Positions 59,248 through 64,000 of a DNA stretch of 64,000 nucleotides are shown piece after piece. The DNA comes from Gymnothorax reevesii. Taxonomy: Eukaryota > Chordata > Actinopteri > Anguilliformes > Muraenidae. Every line of letters begins with the position of its first letter. Position 1 is the first letter of the stretch. The translations under genes were made by a program, and so were the position numbers. Under the pieces are notes generated by a model, which was not told the origin of the DNA, did not search any database, and was given only the letters and a program-made list of their open reading frames with translations. The stretch is from contig CM056581.1 in NCBI GenBank assembly GCA_029721435.1, forward strand, positions 71,472,712-71,536,711, read 5' to 3'.

Positions 59248-62200
59248 CTGATTTACACACAGAATGAAAATTTTTGACATGCAGAAGTTAAAAAAAAGAA
59301 AGTTTTTAAAAAAGTGTATATCTTCACTTCAGAGACTAATATTCACTTCCAATAGGCCATACAAGCACATTGGAAAAATTGGTGGCATATATGCAGTGCA
59401 ACAGAGATCTGAAGCATTTCCCAGGCCAGATACACGCAGAGATTCACATTCTGAGCTTAAAACCTCAAAGAAGCGTGTTTTCATGAAAGAGCGTATGGAG
59501 ACAATATCAGCGCTCTAGCTCGCTTCCCTAAGAAGATAGAAGCCAATTCACTCCTATTTAGTCATACAGTGAAAATTCACTCATGTTTGTCACTTTCCCA
59601 CTGATTTACACACAGAATGAAAATTTTTGACATGCAGAAGTTAAAAAAAAGAAAGTTTTTAAAAAAGTGTATATCTTCACTACAGAGACTCATATTCACT
59701 TCCAATAGGCCATAAAAACACATTGGAAAAATGGATGGCATATATGCAGTGCAACAGTGATCTGAAGCATTTCCCAGGCCAGATACACGCAGAGATTTAC
59801 ATTCTGAGCTTAAAAACTCAAAGAAGCGTGTTTTCATGAAAGATCGTATGGAGACAATATCAGCGCTCTAGCTCGCTTCCTTAAGAAGATAGAAGCCAAT
59901 TCACTCCTATTTAGTCATACAGTGAAAATTCACTCATGTTTGTCACTTTCCCACTGATTTACACACAGAATGAAAATTTTTGACATGCAGAAGTTAAAAA
60001 AAAGAAAGTTTTTAAAAAAGTGTATATCTTCACTACAGAGACTCATATTCACTTCCAATAGGCCATAAAAACACATTGGAAAAATGGATGGCATATATGC
60101 AGTGCAACAGTGATCTGAAGCATTTCCCAGGCCAGATACACGCAGAGATTCACATTCTGAGCTTAAAACCTCAAAGAAGCGTGTTTTCATGAAAGAGCGT
60201 ATGGAGACAATATCAGCGCTCTAGCTCGCTTCCTTAAGAAGATAGAAGCCAATTCACTCCTATTTAGTCATACAGTGAAAATTCACTCATGTTTGTCACT
60301 TTCCCACTGATTTACACACAGAATGAAAATTTTTGACATGCAGAAGTTAAAAAAAAGAAAGTTTTTAAAAAAGTGTATATCTTCACTACAGAGACTCATA
60401 TTCACTTCCAATAGGCCATAAAAACACATTGGAAAAATGGATGGCATATATGCAGTGCAACAGTGATCTGAAGCATTTCCCAGGCCAGATACACGCAGAG
60501 ATTCACATTCTGAGCTTAAAACCTCAAAGAAGCGTGTTTTCATGAAAGAGCGTATGGAGACAATATCAGCGCTCTAGCTCGCTTCCTTAAGAAGATAGAA
60601 GCCAATTCACTCCTATTTAGTCATACAGTGAAAATTCACTCATGTTTGTCACTTTCCCACTGATTTACACACAGAATGAAAATTTTTGACACGCAGAAGT
60701 TAAAAAAAAGAAAGTTTTTAAAAAAGTGTATATCTTCACTACAGAGACTCATATTCACTTCCAATAGGCCATAAAAACACATTGGAAAAATGGATGGCAT
60801 ATATGCAGTGCAACAGTGATCTGAAGCATTTCCCAGGCCAGATACACGCAGAGATTCACATTCTGAGCTTAAAACCTCAAAGAAGCGTGTTTTCATGAAA
60901 GAGCGTATGGAGACAATATCAGGGCTCTAGCTCGCTTCCTTAAGAAGATAGCAGCCAATTCACTCCTATTTAGTCATACAGTGAAAATTCACTCATGTTT
61001 GTCACTTTCCCACTGATTTACAGACGGATTGAAACTTTTTGACAAGCAGAAGTAAAAAAAAAGAAAGTTTTTAAAAAAGTGCATATCTTCACTTCAGAGA
61101 CTCATATTCACTTCCAATAGGCCATACAAGCAAATTGGACAAATTGCTGCCATATATGCAGTGCACAGTCATCTGAAGCATTTCCCAGCCCAGATACACG
61201 AACAGATTCACTTTCTGAGCTTAAAACCTAGAAGAAGCGTGTTTTCATGAAAGAGCGTATGGAGACAATATCAGCGCTCTAGCTCGCTTCCTTAAGAAGA
61301 TAGCAGCCAATTCACTCCTATTTAGTCATACAGTGAAAATTCACTCATGTTTGTCACTTTCCCACTGATTTACACACAGAATGAAAATTTTTGACATGCA
61401 GAAGTTAAAAAAAAAAAAGTTTTTAAAAAAGTGTATATCTTCACTTCAGAGACTAATATTCACTTCCAATAGGCCATACAAGCACATTGGAAAAATTGGT
61501 GGCATATATGCAGTGCAACAGAGATCTGAAGCATTTCCCAGGCCTGATACACGCAGAGATTCACATTCTGAGCTTAAAACCTCAAAGAAGCGTGTTTTCA
61601 TGAAAGAGCGTATGGAGACAATATCAGCGCTCTAGCTCGCTTCCCTAAGAAGATAGCAGCCAATTCACTCCTATTTAGTCATACAGTGAAAATTCACTCA
61701 TGTTTGTCACTTTCCCACTGATTTACACACAGAATGAAAATTTTTGACATGCAGAAGTTAAAAAAAAGAAAGTTTTTAAAAAAGTGTATATCTTCACTAC
61801 AGAGACTCATATTCACTTCCAATAGGCCATAAAAACACATTGGAAAAATGGATGGCATATATGCAGTGCAACAGTGATCTGAAGCATTTCCCAGGCCAGA
61901 TACACGCAGAGATTTACATTCTGAGCTTAAAAACTCAAAGAAGCGTGTTTTCATGAAAGATCGTATGGAGACAATATCAGCGCTCTAGCTCGCTTCCTTA
62001 AGAAGATAGAAGCCAATTCACTCCTATTTAGTCATACAGTGAAAATTCACTCATGTTTGTCACTTTCCCACTGATTTACACACAGAATGAAAATTTTTGA
62101 CATGCAGAAGTTAAAAAAAAGAAAGTTTTTAAAAAAGTGTATATCTTCACTACAGAGACTCATATTCACTTCCAATAGGCCATAAAAACACATTGGAAAA

Positions 62201-63481
62201 ATGGATGGCATATATGCAGTGCAACAGTGATCTGAAGCATTTCCCAGGCCAGATACACGCAGAGATTCACATTCTGAGCTTAAAACCTCAAAGAAGCGTG
62301 TTTTCATGAAAGAGCGTATGGAGACAATATCAGCGCTCTAGCTCGCTTCCTTAAGAAGATAGAAGCCAATTCACTCCTATTTAGTCATACAGTGAAAATT
62401 CACTCATGTTTGTCACTTTCCCACTGATTTACACACAGAATGAAAATTTTTGACACGCAGAAGTTAAAAAAAAGAAAGTTTTTAAAAAAGTGTATATCTT
62501 CACTACAGAGACTCATATTCACTTCCAATAGGCCATAAAAACACATTGGAAAAATGGATGGCATATATGCAGTGCAACAGTGATCTGAAGCATTTCCCAG
62601 GCCAGATACACGCAGAGATTCACATTCTGAGCTTAAAACCTCAAAGAAGCGTGTTTTCATGAAAGAGCGTATGGAGACAATATCAGCGCTCTAGCTCGCT
62701 TCCTTAAGAAGATAGCAGCCAATTCACTCCTATTTACTAATACAGTGAAAATTCACTCATGTTTGTCACTTTCCCACTGATTTACACACGGATTGAAACT
62801 TTTTGACATGCAGAAGTTAAAAAAAAGAAAGTTTTTAAAAAAGTGTATATCTTCACTACAGAGACTCATATTCACTTCCAATAGGCCATAAAAACACATT
62901 GGAAAAATGGATGGCATATATGCAGTGCAACAGTGATCTCAAGCATTTCCCAGGCCAGATACACGCAGAGATTCACATTCTGAGCTTAAAACCTCAAAGA
63001 AGCGTGTTTTCATGAAAGAGCGTATGGAGACAATATCAGCGCTCTAGCTCGCTTCCTTAAGAAGATAGCAGCCAATTCACTCCTATTTAGTCATACAGTG
63101 AAAATTCACTCATGTTTGTCACTTTCCCACTGATTTACACACGGATTGAAACTTTTTGACAAGCAGAAGTAAAAAAAAAGAAAGTTTTTAAAAAAGTGCA
63201 TATCTTCACTTCAGAGACTCATATTCACTTCCAATAGGCCATCCAAGCAAATTGGACAAATTGCTGCCATATATGCAGTGCACAGTGATCTGAAGCATTT
63301 CCCAGCCCAGATACACGAACAGATTCACTTTCTGAGCTTAAAACCCAGAAGAAGCGTGTTTTCATGAAAGAGCGTATGGAGACAATATCAGCGCTCTAGC
63401 TCGCTTCCTTAAGAAGATAGCAGCCAATTCACTCCTATTTAGTGATACAGTGAAAATTCACTCATGTTTGTCACTTTCCCA
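59248..63481. repeat. Two tandem six-monomer repeats (A-B-B-B-B-C, 2,117 bp)
   Basis: Units 59,248-61,364 and 61,365-63,481. Both carry GATTTACATTC and AAAAACTCAAAG in the first B (59,601 and 61,718), followed by GAAAGATCGTATGG. Differences: the second A has a longer A-run and CAGGCCTGATAC, the last B of the second unit is of the B' subtype, and the final C switches from CCTAGAAG to CCCAGAAG/TTAGTGATAC. That last switch returns to the C subtype typical of the left array. Confidence 0.9.
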
Positions 63482-64000
63482 CTGATTTACACACAGAATG
63501 AAAATTTTTGACATGCAGAAGTTAAAAAAAAGAAAGTTTTTAAAAAAGTGTATATCTTCACTTCAGAGACTAATATTCACTTCCAATAGGCCATACAAGC
63601 ACATTGGAAAAATTGGTGGCATATATGCAGTGCAACAGAGATCTGAAGCATTTCCCAGGCCAGATACACGCAGAGATTCACATTCTGAGCTTAAAACCTC
63701 AAAGAAGCGTGTTTTCATGAAAGAGCGTATGGAGACAATATCAGCGCTCTAGCTCGCTTCCTTAAGAAGATAGAAGCCAATTCACTCCTATTTAGTCATA
63801 CAGTGAAAATTCACTCATGTTTGTCACTTTCCCACTGATTTACACACAGAATGAAAATTTTTGACATGCAGAAGTTAAAAAAAAGAAAGTTTCTAAAAAA
63901 GTGTATATCTTCACTACAGAGACTCATATTCACTTCCAATAGGCCATAAAAACACATTGGAAAAATGGATGGCATATATGCAGTGCAACAGTGATCTGAA
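63482..64000. repeat. Satellite, A monomer and partial B at the window edge
   Basis: The A (63,482) follows a CCCAGAAG/TTAGTGATAC C monomer, and the partial B (63,835) has TTTCTAAAAAAG. This C-A-B series matches 17,181-18,238 and 21,414-22,471 in the left array, so the array evidently continues beyond the window with left-array-type blocks. Confidence 0.8.

Larger units (their letters stand above)
33812..64000. repeat. Right satellite array, ~353-bp monomers
   Basis: The same satellite continues in the same orientation after the retrotransposon; its first bases complete the monomer interrupted at 27,722. About 85 monomers follow and the window ends inside a B monomer (starting at 63,835). 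Type order from 33,849: BBC, A B (A/B) B (B/C)(B/C) B C, A+5B+C, A B (A/B) B (B/C) B B B (A/B) C, then three ACABBC units, one ABBBBC, ACAB(C/B)C, ACABB(C/A), BBBC, ABBC, ABBBBC, ABBBB'C, A B. Higher-order structure is much more regular here than in the left array, especially at 43.7-56 kb. No non-satellite sequence of more than a few bases was seen. Confidence 0.97.

Overview
The window is almost entirely one tandem satellite array with a period of about 353 bp. A single, apparently intact LTR retrotransposon (27,723-33,807, minus strand) is inserted into it. There are no host genes, RNA genes, CRISPR arrays or prokaryotic signals. The retrotransposon has Ty3/gypsy-type enzymes, but its integrase lies before the reverse transcriptase. 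That order marks the Gmr1-like lineage, known from fish and other deuterostomes. Together with the A+T-rich satellite this suggests an animal genome, most likely a teleost fish, in a heterochromatic (possibly pericentromeric) location. The species is not identifiable from the sequence alone.

Layout: 1-27,722 is the left satellite array (about 78 monomers plus a partial one). 27,719-27,722 and 33,808-33,811 are the 4-bp target-site duplication AGTC. 27,723-33,807 is the 6,085-bp element: two 488-bp LTRs that look identical, one 1,630-codon Gag-Pol ORF, a tRNA-Pro-like primer binding site and a polypurine tract. 33,812-64,000 is the right satellite array (about 85 monomers), which resumes in the same monomer that was interrupted.

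The satellite has three main monomer types, told apart by diagnostic bases. A has ...ACAAGCACATTGGAAAAATTGG.... B has ...AAAAACACATTGGAAAAATGGATGG.... C has a GGATTGAAAC head and ...AAATTGGACAAATTGCTGCC.... A further subtype, B', is a B monomer with a C-like head. The order is not random: C is nearly always followed by A, and variable runs of B lie between C-A pairs. Several blocks form higher-order repeats. These include 2.1-kb six-monomer units (ACABBC at 43.7-56 kb; ABBBBC at 50.1-52.2 and 59.2-63.5 kb), a 4.23-kb duplication in the left array, and a roughly 5.3-kb 15-monomer tandem duplication around the retrotransposon. The second copy of that last duplication (36.7-42.0 kb) keeps the uninterrupted version of the insertion site at 39,099-39,102.

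The parts combine as follows. The satellite evolves by unequal exchange, shown by chimeric monomers, local triplications and private mutations shared between blocks. The retrotransposon is a late arrival carrying all its own cis signals and enzymes. All coordinates and comparisons come from reading the sequence; no alignments or database searches were run. Monomer starts are given at the conserved CTGATTTACACAC landmark.
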